64,000 nt of DNA, from assembly GCF_036053395.1 (NCBI RefSeq), contig NZ_CP107942.1, positions 1,392,501-1,456,500 on the forward strand, given 5' to 3'. Both the position numbers and the translations under genes were made by a program. Below, one piece after another: positions 26,195 to 34,377 of the stretch; position 1 is the first letter of the stretch; every line of letters starts with the position of its first letter. This DNA comes from Actinoplanes sp. NBC_00393. GTDB lineage: Bacteria; Actinomycetota; Actinomycetes; Mycobacteriales; Micromonosporaceae. Below the pieces are notes generated by a model. The model did not search any database and was not told the origin of the DNA. It saw only the letters and a list, made by a program, of their open reading frames with translations.

Positions 26195-27652
26195 ATGCAC
26201 CTCGATGTCGTCATCGTCGGCGCCGGCATCTCCGGCATCGGCGCTGCGTATTACCTGCAGCGCGAGCACCCCGGTCGCCGCTACGCGATCCTGGAGGCCC
26301 GCGCCGCCAGCGGCGGCACCTGGGATCTGTTCCGCTACCCAGGCATCCGATCCGATTCGGACCTGCACACCTTCGGGTTCGAGTTCGCGCCATGGACCGA
26401 CGACCAGTCGATCGCGACCGCCGACCGGATCCTGGCCTACCTGCGCCGGACCGCCGCCGACCACGGCATCGACCAGCACATCCGCTATCACCACCGGGTC
26501 GTCGCCGCGTCCTGGTCGTCGGAGCAGGCCCGCTGGACCGTCGAAGTGGAGCGCACCGACACCGGCGCACGGGAGGAGCTCACCTGCCGGTGGATCTTCT
26601 CGGCCGGCGGCTACTACCGGTATGACGAGGGCTTCACCCCGCACTTCGAGGGCCGCGACCGGTTCCGCGGCGAGATCGTGCACCCGCAGCACTGGCCGGC
26701 CGACCTCGACCACAGCGGCAAGCGGATCGTGGTGATCGGCAGTGGCGCGACCGCGGTCACCCTGGTGCCGGCGCTCGCCGAGACCGCGGCGCACGTGACG
26801 ATGCTGCAGCGCACGCCCAGTTACGTCATGCCGGTCCCGGCACAGGACGCCCTCGGCAACCGGCTGCGCAGGCTGCTCGGCGAGGACCGGGCGTACCCGA
26901 TCATTCGCCGCAAGAACATCGTGAAGGGCCGCCTGGTCTGGCAGTTCTGCCAGCGCTATCCGAACGCCGCCCGGCGCCTGATCCGCTGGGTGAACACGCG
27001 GCAGCTGCCGGCGGGTTATCCGGTCGACGAGCATTTCAACCCGCCCTACGGGCCGTGGGACCAGCGCCTGTGCGCCGTACCCAATGGGGATCTTTTCCGG
27101 TCGATCCGCAACGGCCGTGCGGACGTGGTGACCGACCAGATCGCGTCTTTCACGGAGGACGGAATCCTTCTCGCCTCGGGCCGCACCCTGGAAGCCGACG
27201 TGATCGTCACCGCGACTGGGCTGAACGTGCAGGCCTTCGGCGGGACCCGGCTGACCGTCGACGGGCGGCCGGTCGATCTCGCCGACACCATCGCCTACAA
27301 GGGGATGATGCTCTCCGGCGTGCCGAACCTCGCCTACGCGGTCGGGTACACGAACAGCTCGTGGACCCTGAAGGTCGGCCTGCTCTGCGAGCACTTCTGC
27401 CGGCTGCTCACCCACATGGACCAGCACGGCTACGACAGCTGCACCCCCACACCCGCGGACCCGGACATGCCGACCCGGCCGTTCCTCGACTTCGGCGCCG
27501 GGTACATCCGGCGGGCCGTCGACCAGCTGCCACGACAGGGGGACCGGATGCCCTGGCTCACCTCGATGAGCTACTCCTCGGACGTCAAACTGCTGCGCGC
27601 CGCCGGCGTCACCGACCCGGAGCTGCGGTTCTCCGCGCTGGTGCGGGCATGA
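26195..27652 (+). CDS. Flavin-containing (Baeyer-Villiger-like) monooxygenase, MymA/EthA-like
   Basis: A 485-residue protein beginning MHLDVVIVGAGISGIGAAYY. It has the FAD Rossmann motif GAGISG, GTWDLFRYPG (~residue 46), the HPQHWP fingerprint (FRGEIVHPQHWPADLDHSGK), the NADPH motif VIGSGATAVTL, and TATGLNV. This short EthA/MymA type oxidises ketones, sulfides or thioamides. It heads a tightly coupled four-gene operon with a hydrolase, an SDR and a lipase, the same gene content as the start of the mycobacterial mymA operon. ATGs at 26183 and 26186 are alternatives. The TGA overlaps the next ATG. Confidence 0.92.
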   Translation: MHLDVVIVGAGISGIGAAYYLQREHPGRRYAILEARAASGGTWDLFRYPGIRSDSDLHTFGFEFAPWTDDQSIATADRILAYLRRTAADHGIDQHIRYHHRVVAASWSSEQARWTVEVERTDTGAREELTCRWIFSAGGYYRYDEGFTPHFEGRDRFRGEIVHPQHWPADLDHSGKRIVVIGSGATAVTLVPALAETAAHVTMLQRTPSYVMPVPAQDALGNRLRRLLGEDRAYPIIRRKNIVKGRLVWQFCQRYPNAARRLIRWVNTRQLPAGYPVDEHFNPPYGPWDQRLCAVPNGDLFRSIRNGRADVVTDQIASFTEDGILLASGRTLEADVIVTATGLNVQAFGGTRLTVDGRPVDLADTIAYKGMMLSGVPNLAYAVGYTNSSWTLKVGLLCEHFCRLLTHMDQHGYDSCTPTPADPDMPTRPFLDFGAGYIRRAVDQLPRQGDRMPWLTSMSYSSDVKLLRAAGVTDPELRFSALVRA

Positions 27653-28545
27653 GCGACGAGTTCTTCGACGTGCCCGGCGGCCCCCGGATCTGCTATCGGG
27701 TCTCCGGAGAGGGCCGGCCGCTCCTGCTGATCGCCGGGCTCGGCCTCGACCTGACCAGCTGGCCGCAGCGGATGATCGACGGCTTCCTCGACGCCGGCTT
27801 CCAGGTGATCCGTCTGGACAACCGGGACGCGGGCTGCTCGTCGCGCATCGACACCCCACCACCGGGCCGGCTGCGGCAGCTGTTCGCCCGGCCCCGGCCC
27901 GACGCCTACAACCTGGGTGACATGGCCGCCGACACCCTCGCGCTGCTCGACCACCTCGGCATCGAGCGGGCCCACCTGGTCGGCATGTCGATGGGCGGCA
28001 TGATCGCGCAGACCATCGCCGCCCGGAATCCCGACCGTGTCGCCACCCTGACCTCGATCTTCTCCACCACCGGGCACCGCCGGGTCGGGCAGCCGGCCCG
28101 GTCCACGCTGCTCCGGATGGCTCGCCGGGCGGCCCGCACCGCCGACGAGTCGGTGCAGCGGCACCTGGCGATGCTGCGGCACATCGGATCGGCCGGCTTC
28201 CCGCCGGACGACGACGTCGAACGCGCCTGGGCGGCCGGGCTGTGGGAGCGCACCGGCGGCGGTGTGGCCCGGCAGGGCATCCCGCGGCAGGTCAGCGCCA
28301 TTCAGGCGAGCGGCGACCGGACCGCCGAGCTGCGCCGGATCACCGCACCCACCCTGGTGATCCACGGCGACCGCGACCTGATGGTGCATCCCAGCGGCGG
28401 CCGGGCCACCGCGGCAGCCATCCCGGGCGCCCGGCACGTGGAGATCACCGGCATGGGCCATCACCTCGCGCCGGGGGTCGTCGACCAGCTCGTCCGGCTC
28501 ACCACCGACCTGGCCGCCTCGGTCCCGACGGGAGAAACCCGATGA
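27649..28545 (+). CDS. Alpha/beta hydrolase
   Basis: A 298-residue protein with the nucleophile elbow VGMSMGGMIAQT (Ser near residue 119), an oxyanion GLGLDLTSWPQ loop, the acid in HGDRDLMVHP, and the His in GMGHHLAPG. It is a serine hydrolase of the epoxide-hydrolase/esterase/TAP-like group and could cleave the ester formed by the preceding Baeyer-Villiger enzyme. It overlaps both neighbours by four bases (ATGA), so the operon is translationally coupled. Confidence 0.9.
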   Translation: MSDEFFDVPGGPRICYRVSGEGRPLLLIAGLGLDLTSWPQRMIDGFLDAGFQVIRLDNRDAGCSSRIDTPPPGRLRQLFARPRPDAYNLGDMAADTLALLDHLGIERAHLVGMSMGGMIAQTIAARNPDRVATLTSIFSTTGHRRVGQPARSTLLRMARRAARTADESVQRHLAMLRHIGSAGFPPDDDVERAWAAGLWERTGGGVARQGIPRQVSAIQASGDRTAELRRITAPTLVIHGDRDLMVHPSGGRATAAAIPGARHVEITGMGHHLAPGVVDQLVRLTTDLAASVPTGETR

Positions 28546-29360
28546 GCAGCGTTCGTGACAAGGTCGCCGTCGTCACCGGCGCCGGCTCCGGCATCGGGCG
28601 TGCACTCGCGCTGTTGCTCGCTGCCCGCGGGGCCCGCCTGGCCGTGTCCGACATCGACGAGGCCGGACTGAAGGGCACCGTCTCGTTGCTGCCGGGTGAG
28701 GTGCACGCCGCGACCCTGGACGTCGGCGACCGCGCGGCGGTCGAGGGCTATGCGGACGCGGTCGTCTCCCACTACGGCGTCGTGCACCAGATCTACAACA
28801 ACGCCGGGGTCAGCGGCGGTGGGCAGAGTGTGCTCGACACTTCGTGGGAGGTCTACGAGAAGACGCTCGCGGTCAACCTGTTCGGGGTCATCCACGGGAC
28901 CAAGGCGTTCCTGCCACACCTGATCGCCTCCGGGGACGGGCACGTGATCAACGTGTCCAGCCTCAACGGGTTCATGGCGCAGCCCACGCTCAGCGCCTAT
29001 GCGGCTAGCAAGTTCGGGGTGCGCGGGTTCACCGAGGCGCTGCGCACCGAGATGCTGGTGGGCCGCCACCCCGTACAGGTCACGGTCGTGCACCCCGGCG
29101 GCGTCAAGACCAACATCGCGAGCGCAACCGCGCCGCTCACCGCCGCACAGGCAGCGAGGGTACGCGTATACAACGAGAAACTGCTCAAAATGCCCGCCGA
29201 GCAGGCCGCCCGCATCATCCTCGACGGCGTCGAAGCCGGCCGCCCACGCGTCCTGGTCGGCGCCGACGCCAAGGCCGTCGACCGGCTGGTCCGGCTGTTC
29301 CCCCGCCGGTATCCGGTCCTGGTCGCCCGCTACGAACGCCGACTCTTCGGCGACGCATGA
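28542..29360 (+). CDS. Short-chain dehydrogenase/reductase
   Basis: A 272-residue classical SDR. It has the TGAGSGIGRA cofactor motif (residues 12-21), an Asp after beta-2 (VSDIDEAGL) favouring NAD(H), YNNAGVSG for NNAG, catalytic Ser in VINVSSLNG, and the YAASK site (~152-156). The C-terminal ~60 residues resemble SadH-like mycobacterial enzymes. It sits third in the monooxygenase operon, in the place of Rv3085 in the mycobacterial mymA operon, and probably oxidises or reduces the alcohol/ketone handled by the monooxygenase. Confidence 0.92.
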   Translation: MSSVRDKVAVVTGAGSGIGRALALLLAARGARLAVSDIDEAGLKGTVSLLPGEVHAATLDVGDRAAVEGYADAVVSHYGVVHQIYNNAGVSGGGQSVLDTSWEVYEKTLAVNLFGVIHGTKAFLPHLIASGDGHVINVSSLNGFMAQPTLSAYAASKFGVRGFTEALRTEMLVGRHPVQVTVVHPGGVKTNIASATAPLTAAQAARVRVYNEKLLKMPAEQAARIILDGVEAGRPRVLVGADAKAVDRLVRLFPRRYPVLVARYERRLFGDA

Positions 29361-29436
29361 GCACCGCCGGTCTCCCCGTCGCTGCGCGGCTGCCCGTTGG
29401 GCTCGGGCTCGCTGCGCCTGTCTGGAGCGTGCTGCC

Positions 29437-30279
29437 ATGATCACCCTGCCGATGCGGGCGGTGGCCGGCTACCTGCGCCTGACCGCCAAACCGACCATGG
29501 CCACGGTGGCCCGCGCCCACCAGCGGATCGCCGCGCCGAAACCACCGTCCCCGCCGCCGGCCCACCTGCACCGCCGGCACGAGGTGCGGACCCGGCAGAT
29601 CGACGGCTTCACCAACTACACCGTGGCGCCGGACAACCCGGCCACCGTGCTCTACCTGCACGGCGGCAGCTACCTGAGCCCGATGGCCCCGCAACACTGG
29701 GCGCTGGTCTCCCGGCTCGCCGACGCCGGCCTCCGGGTCGAGGTCCCCGACTACGGCCTCGCCCCACAGCACACCTTCCGCGAGGCGTACCCGTTCATCA
29801 CCGCCGTCTATCAGCAGCTCACTGGCCCGGTCACCGTGATGGGCGACTCCGCCGGCGGCGGCCTGGCCCTCGGCTTCGCCCAGACCCTCCCCGAAGCCGG
29901 GCTCCCTCAGCCCCGCAGCCTCATCCTGATCGCCCCATGGCTGGACCTGACCCTGACCAACCCCGGCATCCCCGCCGCCGAAGCCCACGACCCGTGGCTG
30001 AGCAGCATCGGCCTGCGCGAAGCCGGCAAAGCCTGGGCCGGCGGCCACGACCCGGCCGACCCACGGCTCAGCCCGATCAACGGCCCGCTCACCGGCCTGG
30101 CCCCGATCCACACCTACATCGGCACCCGCGACCTGCTTTACCCCGACACCCTGCTGCTGCGCGACCGCGCCACCGACTGCCGCCTCACGGTCTGCCCCGG
30201 CGCCGTGCACGTCTACCCACTCACGCCCACCGCGCAAGGCCGCGCCGCACAGCACGAGATCATCCAGGCCTCCAGGTGA
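29437..30279 (+). CDS. HSL-family lipase/esterase (alpha/beta hydrolase fold 3)
   Basis: A 280-residue protein with the hormone-sensitive-lipase signature LYLHGGSYLSP (HGG oxyanion motif, about residue 72), the nucleophile elbow VMGDSAGGGLAL, the Asp in YIGTRDLLYPD and the His in PGAVHVYP. It resembles LipR-type enzymes encoded with MymA in mycobacteria. It is the fourth gene of the monooxygenase operon, separated from the SDR by 76 bases, so it could also have its own weak promoter. Likely substrates are acyl esters produced by the monooxygenase. Confidence 0.9.
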   Translation: MITLPMRAVAGYLRLTAKPTMATVARAHQRIAAPKPPSPPPAHLHRRHEVRTRQIDGFTNYTVAPDNPATVLYLHGGSYLSPMAPQHWALVSRLADAGLRVEVPDYGLAPQHTFREAYPFITAVYQQLTGPVTVMGDSAGGGLALGFAQTLPEAGLPQPRSLILIAPWLDLTLTNPGIPAAEAHDPWLSSIGLREAGKAWAGGHDPADPRLSPINGPLTGLAPIHTYIGTRDLLYPDTLLLRDRATDCRLTVCPGAVHVYPLTPTAQGRAAQHEIIQASR

Positions 30280-30312
30280 CTCGATACGCAGGTGGGACAC
30301 CACACGGTTGTC

Positions 30313-30915
30313 TCAGGTGGGGCCCGGGCAGTTCTTACTGGTACGCCGCACCGAGTACTCCCGGTCGTCCGACGTGATCCCGGCCGCGGCCCCGTCGAAG
30401 TGGGCCTCCACCTTCTCCCGCGACCGGCGCTGCTCGTAGTGCAGGTGCGGCGCCCCCGACTTGCCCGTACTGCCGATCTTGCCGAGTTGCTGACCCGTCT
30501 CCACCTGGTCGCCGACCTCGACCAGTGGCGGCTCCAACAGATGCAGGTACTGCGTCTCCCAGCGCCCGCCGTGATCGATCTTGACCCAGTACCCGGCGCC
30601 CAGGCCGTGTGGGCCCTTCGGGTTCTCCGGCGTCCGTTCGCCGAGGGTGCCGTTGATACCGGCCTCGATCACCTCACCCGCGAAGGACGCCAGCACCGGC
30701 CGGCCCCATGCCGAACCCTTCGCCGGGAAGAAGTCGATGTCGAAATCGTCGTGCCCCGGATAGGTGCCGAGAATCCACGTCTCACCGCAGGCCACCGGCA
30801 TCTGGAACGCGGGCCGCGGCCCGGCCGGCAACAGCCGGGGCACCACCACCCAGGCCACGGAGATCAGGATCAGGATCAGGGCGGCACCGAGGAGCGGGGC
30901 GGAACGGCGAATCAC
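30313..30915 (-). CDS. M23-family (LytM-like) peptidase, membrane-anchored
   Basis: A 200-residue protein with a single N-terminal transmembrane helix (about residues 9-29). Its extracellular domain contains the LytM motifs GHDDFDIDFFP (H-x3-D-like, ~54-64) and the paired PHLHYEQ motif near residue 157, both expected zinc positions. M23 enzymes cut peptidoglycan cross-bridges, though some only regulate other hydrolases. The first motif (HDDFDIDF) matches the spacing of the canonical HxGxDI/F less exactly, so activity is likely but not certain. It is convergent with the lipase gene. Confidence 0.8.
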   Translation of the reverse strand: MIRRSAPLLGAALILILISVAWVVVPRLLPAGPRPAFQMPVACGETWILGTYPGHDDFDIDFFPAKGSAWGRPVLASFAGEVIEAGINGTLGERTPENPKGPHGLGAGYWVKIDHGGRWETQYLHLLEPPLVEVGDQVETGQQLGKIGSTGKSGAPHLHYEQRRSREKVEAHFDGAAAGITSDDREYSVRRTSKNCPGPT

Positions 30916-30969
30916 CGCCCGATCCTGGCAAGCGATCGCAAGCGGCCCGCGCCCACCCCCCAGTGGCCA

Positions 30970-31038
30970 GCCGGCCGGCTACGAGGCGACCGTCGCCCGA
31001 GCCCACCGCCGCCGGCCGGCTACGAGGCGACCGTCGCC
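30970..31038. repeat. 28-bp direct repeat duplicating the end of the MFS gene
   Basis: The same 28 bases occur at 30970-30997 and 31011-31038, 41 bases apart. The second copy contains the last codons and TAG stop of the MFS gene, so the end of the gene has been copied just downstream. Confidence 0.85.
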
Positions 31039-32255
31039 GGAGTGTCACGCCGGTCCCGGCGCCGGGTCACTGCCGGCCCGGCGACCAGGACGGCGAGGGC
31101 GGCCACCAGGACCAGCCCGCCGGTGAGGAAGACGCCGCGCAACCCGGCGTGCGGCAGCAGAACCCCGCCGAGCAGGGCCCCGCCGGCGATGCCGAGGTTG
31201 AACACCGACCCCATCATGGCCGACCCGACATCAGTGCTGCCCGGCGCGACGACCAGCACCCGGCTCTGCATCGTCGTCGGCACCTGCGGGATCGCGAATC
31301 CCCACAATGCGACCAGCGCCACCACCGCCGCCGGGTGGGCGCCGACCAGATGGAGGCCCAGCAGGGAGACCGCGAGCAACACCATCGGGAGAAGTACGGC
31401 CAGACGCGGCCTGCGGTCAGCCAGGTACCCGGAGATCGCCACCCCACCGAGCCCAGCCGCCCCGAAGACCAGCAGCAGCGCGCTCACCGCCGACGCCGAG
31501 AAGCCGCCGATCTCGGTCAGGAACGGGATGAGATATGTGTACGCCGTGAAGACCCCGGTGATCGCGATGCCGGTGACGGTGATCAGCAGCCAGAACGCGC
31601 GGGCGTCCGGCGCGGCCCCGGCGGAGGCGTGCCCGTCCTGCGGGGCCGTCGTCGGCAGCAGCACGGCCACACCGACCATCGCGATCAGCGCGAGCCCGGC
31701 CACCGCCAGGAACGCCGTCCGCCACCCCGCCTGCTGCCCGAGCCAGGTCGCCGCCGGCACACCCAGCACCGGGGCGAGCGACGAACCGCCGAACACCGCC
31801 GCCACCGCCCGGCCCCGCGCCTGCGGAGGGAACAGCGCGGCCGCAGCCGGTGCGGCCACCGACCAGAAGACTGCCTGCGACAGAGCGGTGACGACGCGGC
31901 CGCCGAGCAGCAGCCAGTACCCGCCGAGCACCGAAACACCGGTCGCGACGACGAACAGGGCCAGCAACCCGGTGATCAGATAGCGGCGAGGGATTCGGCT
32001 GACCAGGTGGGTCAGGGGCACCGAGAAGATGGCGACGGTCAACCCGTACCCGGTAACCAGCAGACCCACCGCCGACAGCGAGACGTCGAGGTCGCCCGCG
32101 ATATCCGGCAGAAGCCCGACTGGAAGCGTCTCCACCGTCAGGTAACAGAACGCCGCCACCATCATCGCCGCGAGAGCCGGCACGTGGCCGCCACTGTTGC
32201 TCGTCCGTGCCTCGATCACCGTTGCATTCTGTGTCGCCGACGAGCCGGGAGCCAC
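31020..32255 (-). CDS. MFS transporter (AraJ/DHA1-like efflux)
   Basis: A 411-residue, 12-helix major facilitator. It has the PVGLLPDIAGDLDVSLSAVG opening of the sugar-efflux/AraJ branch and the loop 2-3 motif LTHLVSRIPRRYL (a degenerate RxGRR). These proteins export arabinose-like sugars or drugs. The start is a GTG at 32255, five bases after the upstream isomerase-family gene; a second GTG at 32219 is possible. Shared strand and close spacing suggest an operon. Confidence 0.9.
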   Translation of the reverse strand: MAPGSSATQNATVIEARTSNSGGHVPALAAMMVAAFCYLTVETLPVGLLPDIAGDLDVSLSAVGLLVTGYGLTVAIFSVPLTHLVSRIPRRYLITGLLALFVVATGVSVLGGYWLLLGGRVVTALSQAVFWSVAAPAAAALFPPQARGRAVAAVFGGSSLAPVLGVPAATWLGQQAGWRTAFLAVAGLALIAMVGVAVLLPTTAPQDGHASAGAAPDARAFWLLITVTGIAITGVFTAYTYLIPFLTEIGGFSASAVSALLLVFGAAGLGGVAISGYLADRRPRLAVLLPMVLLAVSLLGLHLVGAHPAAVVALVALWGFAIPQVPTTMQSRVLVVAPGSTDVGSAMMGSVFNLGIAGGALLGGVLLPHAGLRGVFLTGGLVLVAALAVLVAGPAVTRRRDRRDTPATVAS

Positions 32256-32260
32256 CGAAT

Positions 32261-32935
32261 TCAGGGCACGAGCGGTCCCCGCAGCACCTCCCGGGCAGCG
32301 GCCTCGTCACCGGTGAGGGTGTCCCACGGCATGGGCCGCCGGTTCCACAGGGCGAGCATCAACTCCGGCGCCGTCCCACTCAGCTCCGCGACCGGCCCTC
32401 CCTTGCCGAGCGTCCAGCCCTCACCCAGATCGGTCGCCGTGAGCCGGACCGCGCTGGTCGGCTCGACGAGCAGGCCCCGTTTGATCATGCGAGGCATGAA
32501 CACCTCGATCACCTCGGCCACCCCGTCCCCGCAGAGCGCCGGATCAAGCTCGCTGCTCACCCCGAGCGCGTGCTCGGCATCCCACCGGTGCACCACCGTC
32601 TCCAGACATCGGCGCCGCCGCCAGAACCCAACCGTGTGCGGCGGAGCAAACGTCCACGCCTCAGTAGCCGGGTCAGCCTCGAGCGCGCTGGTGAGGATGC
32701 GAGCAGTCTCCGCAAACCAGTCCCCGAGCTCACCCTCGGGCACAGGCGGCCGATGATCGCCGCGCCGCTCAGTGATACCCGCAGCCGCCCACAGGTTCCC
32801 CTGGCCCAGATGCGCGGCCAGATCCCGCAGGGTCCAGTCCCCGCAATGCGCAACCGGAACGCCCAGGTCAGCCCCGAGAAACCCGTGAAAGGCGGCCAGG
32901 TCGCGCCGCAAGATCGCCAGGTGGTCCAGCCCCAT
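32261..32935 (-). CDS. Maleylpyruvate isomerase/mycothiol-dependent (DinB-like) family protein
   Basis: A 224-residue protein starting MGLDHLAILRRDLAAFHGFL. It has the DinB-like four-helix bundle with CGDWTLRDLAAHLGQGN (~31-47), where the His is a metal ligand, and the CLETVVHRWDAEHAL motif (~112-126) in which Glu/His/Asp complete the site. This is the TIGR03083 family of mycothiol-dependent maleylpyruvate isomerase-like enzymes, restricted mainly to actinobacteria. The true thiol-dependent reaction is unknown. An in-frame ATG at 32953 would add six residues. It is followed closely by the MFS gene. Confidence 0.85.
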   Translation of the reverse strand: MGLDHLAILRRDLAAFHGFLGADLGVPVAHCGDWTLRDLAAHLGQGNLWAAAGITERRGDHRPPVPEGELGDWFAETARILTSALEADPATEAWTFAPPHTVGFWRRRRCLETVVHRWDAEHALGVSSELDPALCGDGVAEVIEVFMPRMIKRGLLVEPTSAVRLTATDLGEGWTLGKGGPVAELSGTAPELMLALWNRRPMPWDTLTGDEAAAREVLRGPLVP

Positions 32936-33018
32936 CCGTCCGACCCTACCCACACGCAGGCCCCTTGGCTGCCCCGCCCACCCGTAGCCCGGCCCTCACC
33001 CAGCGCCTTCTCGCCGGA

Positions 33019-33630
33019 ACATGCGTGGCGGGCGGCTGGTGCCAGCAGCCGCCCGGCAGGCAGGTTTCGATGGCCGGATAGGTGCGTGGTGGGCGGCTGG
33101 CGCCGACGAGCCGCCCGGGAGGCGGGTTTGGGAGGCGCGGATGGGTGCGTGGTGGGCGGCTGGTGCCCACGAGCCGCCCGGGAGGCGGGTTTCGGAGGCC
33201 TGGATGGGTGCGTGGTGGGCGGCTGGCGCCGACGAGCCGCCCGGGAGGCGGGTTTCGGAGGCGCGGATGGGTGCGTGGTGGGCGGCTGGTGGCCGCGGGC
33301 CGCCCGGCAGGCGGGTTTCGATGGCGCGGATAGGTGCGTGGTGGGCGGCTAGTGGCCGCGAGCCGCCCGGCAGGCGGGTTTCGGAGGCGCGGATAGGTGC
33401 GTGGTGGGCGGCTGGTGGCCGCGAGCCGCCCGGCAGGCAGGTTTCGATGGTCGGATGGGTGCGTGGTGGGCGGCTGGTGCCCACGAGCCGCCCGGGAGGC
33501 GGGTTTGGGAGGCGCGGATGGGTGCGTGGTGGGCGGCTGGCGCCGGCGAGCCGTCCGGGAGGCGGGTTTCGGAGGCCTGGATGGGTGCGTAGTGGGCGGC
33601 TGGCGCCGGCGAGCCGCCCGGCGGGCCCGT
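33019..33630. repeat. 63-bp tandem array B (ten units) with 8-bp/10-nt-loop inverted repeats
   Basis: Unit starts at about 33020, 33081, 33144, 33207, 33270, 33333, 33396, 33458, 33521 and 33584 give a period of 63 (61-62 at two junctions). Each unit contains GGGCGGCT-N10-AGCCGCCC (for example 33091-33098/33109-33116). Arm changes in some copies (GGCCGCCC, AGCCGTCC) keep T-G or G-T pairing, while loop bases vary more freely. The array lies upstream of one leftward gene and downstream of another. The remaining 204 bases (33631-33834) hold no recognisable gene. Confidence 0.92.
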
Positions 33631-33834
33631 TTGAAGGTCCGTGATCGGCGGGTGGGGGACGAGCCGGAGGACGCGCCGGGTGGCATGAGGAGTCGGGGGA
33701 GCGAGCCGGGCGGGCGGCGCGCTGGTGGCTGGCGGGTGGCCGCGGAATGTCTGGCGGTCCCGGCGGTCGCGGCGTCGGCCCGGAGTGGCAGCTGATCGCG
33801 CGGCTAGGCGGGACTCATCGTCAAATCGTACAAA

Positions 33835-34377
33835 TCAGGGTGTTGGGCCTCCGCGCATCAGGCCGTCCAAGCCCTCTGGCAGCGTGGCGGCCAGGGAGTC
33901 GTCGAATTCGGCGTCGACCAGGATGAAGGCGACGCGCGCCGGGACGTTGCCGCGGTTGGCCCAGGCGTGGTCGGTGCCGCGCTGGATGACCACGTCGCCG
34001 GCGTGCAGGGTTACCTCGGAGTCGTCGAGGAGCAGGGTTATCGAACCGGCGAGGACTATGCCGTAGTCGATGGACGCGGTGCGATGCATGGGGGACTGGC
34101 GGCCCTGGGAATCCAGGTGGCCGGGCAGGAACTCGTTGATGCGGATCTTCGTGCCGCGAGGGGGAGGTGGCACGGCGAGCGTGCGTTCGGTCGGCTCGGA
34201 CGGTTCGACCGCGAGGATGCGGGCCGGCGCGCCCGAGGTGTTCCAGATCTCGTGGAAGGCGACGCCGTCGGCGGGCAGCGAGCGGCTGACCGGCACCGGG
34301 CCGTCGGACAGGACCACCGAGACGCCGTCGGGGGTGTGGCCGGTGACCACCCGGCGGGGAGCGTTCAGGCGTGGCAC
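33835..34377 (-). CDS. Cupin domain protein
   Basis: A 180-residue protein from a GTG at 34377, overlapping the upstream MBL gene by 13 bases. The C-terminal half holds a cupin fold: HRTASIDYGIVLAGSITLLL (motif 1) and GDVVIQRGTDHAWANRG (motif 2). Motif 1 has only one of the usual two closely spaced His, so a metal site may be reduced. The N-terminal half (VVTGHTPDGVSVVLSDGPVP) resembles a partial second cupin. Such proteins are dioxygenases, isomerases or sensors, often in aromatic catabolism. Operon with the MBL enzyme suggests a shared pathway. Confidence 0.85.
   Translation of the reverse strand: MPRLNAPRRVVTGHTPDGVSVVLSDGPVPVSRSLPADGVAFHEIWNTSGAPARILAVEPSEPTERTLAVPPPPRGTKIRINEFLPGHLDSQGRQSPMHRTASIDYGIVLAGSITLLLDDSEVTLHAGDVVIQRGTDHAWANRGNVPARVAFILVDAEFDDSLAATLPEGLDGLMRGGPTP

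Noticed and set aside
26111..27862. An upstream in-frame extension of the PucR gene giving a 983-residue protein
   Set aside because: The added part is antisense to the flavin monooxygenase gene and has no domain. The ATG at 26110 gives a normal 399-residue PucR protein.
33019..33630. A CRISPR array
   Set aside because: The units are 63-bp direct copies that diverge throughout, without constant repeats of ~28-37 bp and unique spacers, and no cas genes are near.
33021..33644. Coding frames across array B that would give 21-residue repeat proteins on both strands
   Set aside because: All frames stay open only because the period is a multiple of three and GC-rich. No ribosome binding site is present and the translations are Arg/Gly/Pro/Trp-rich on several frames at once.
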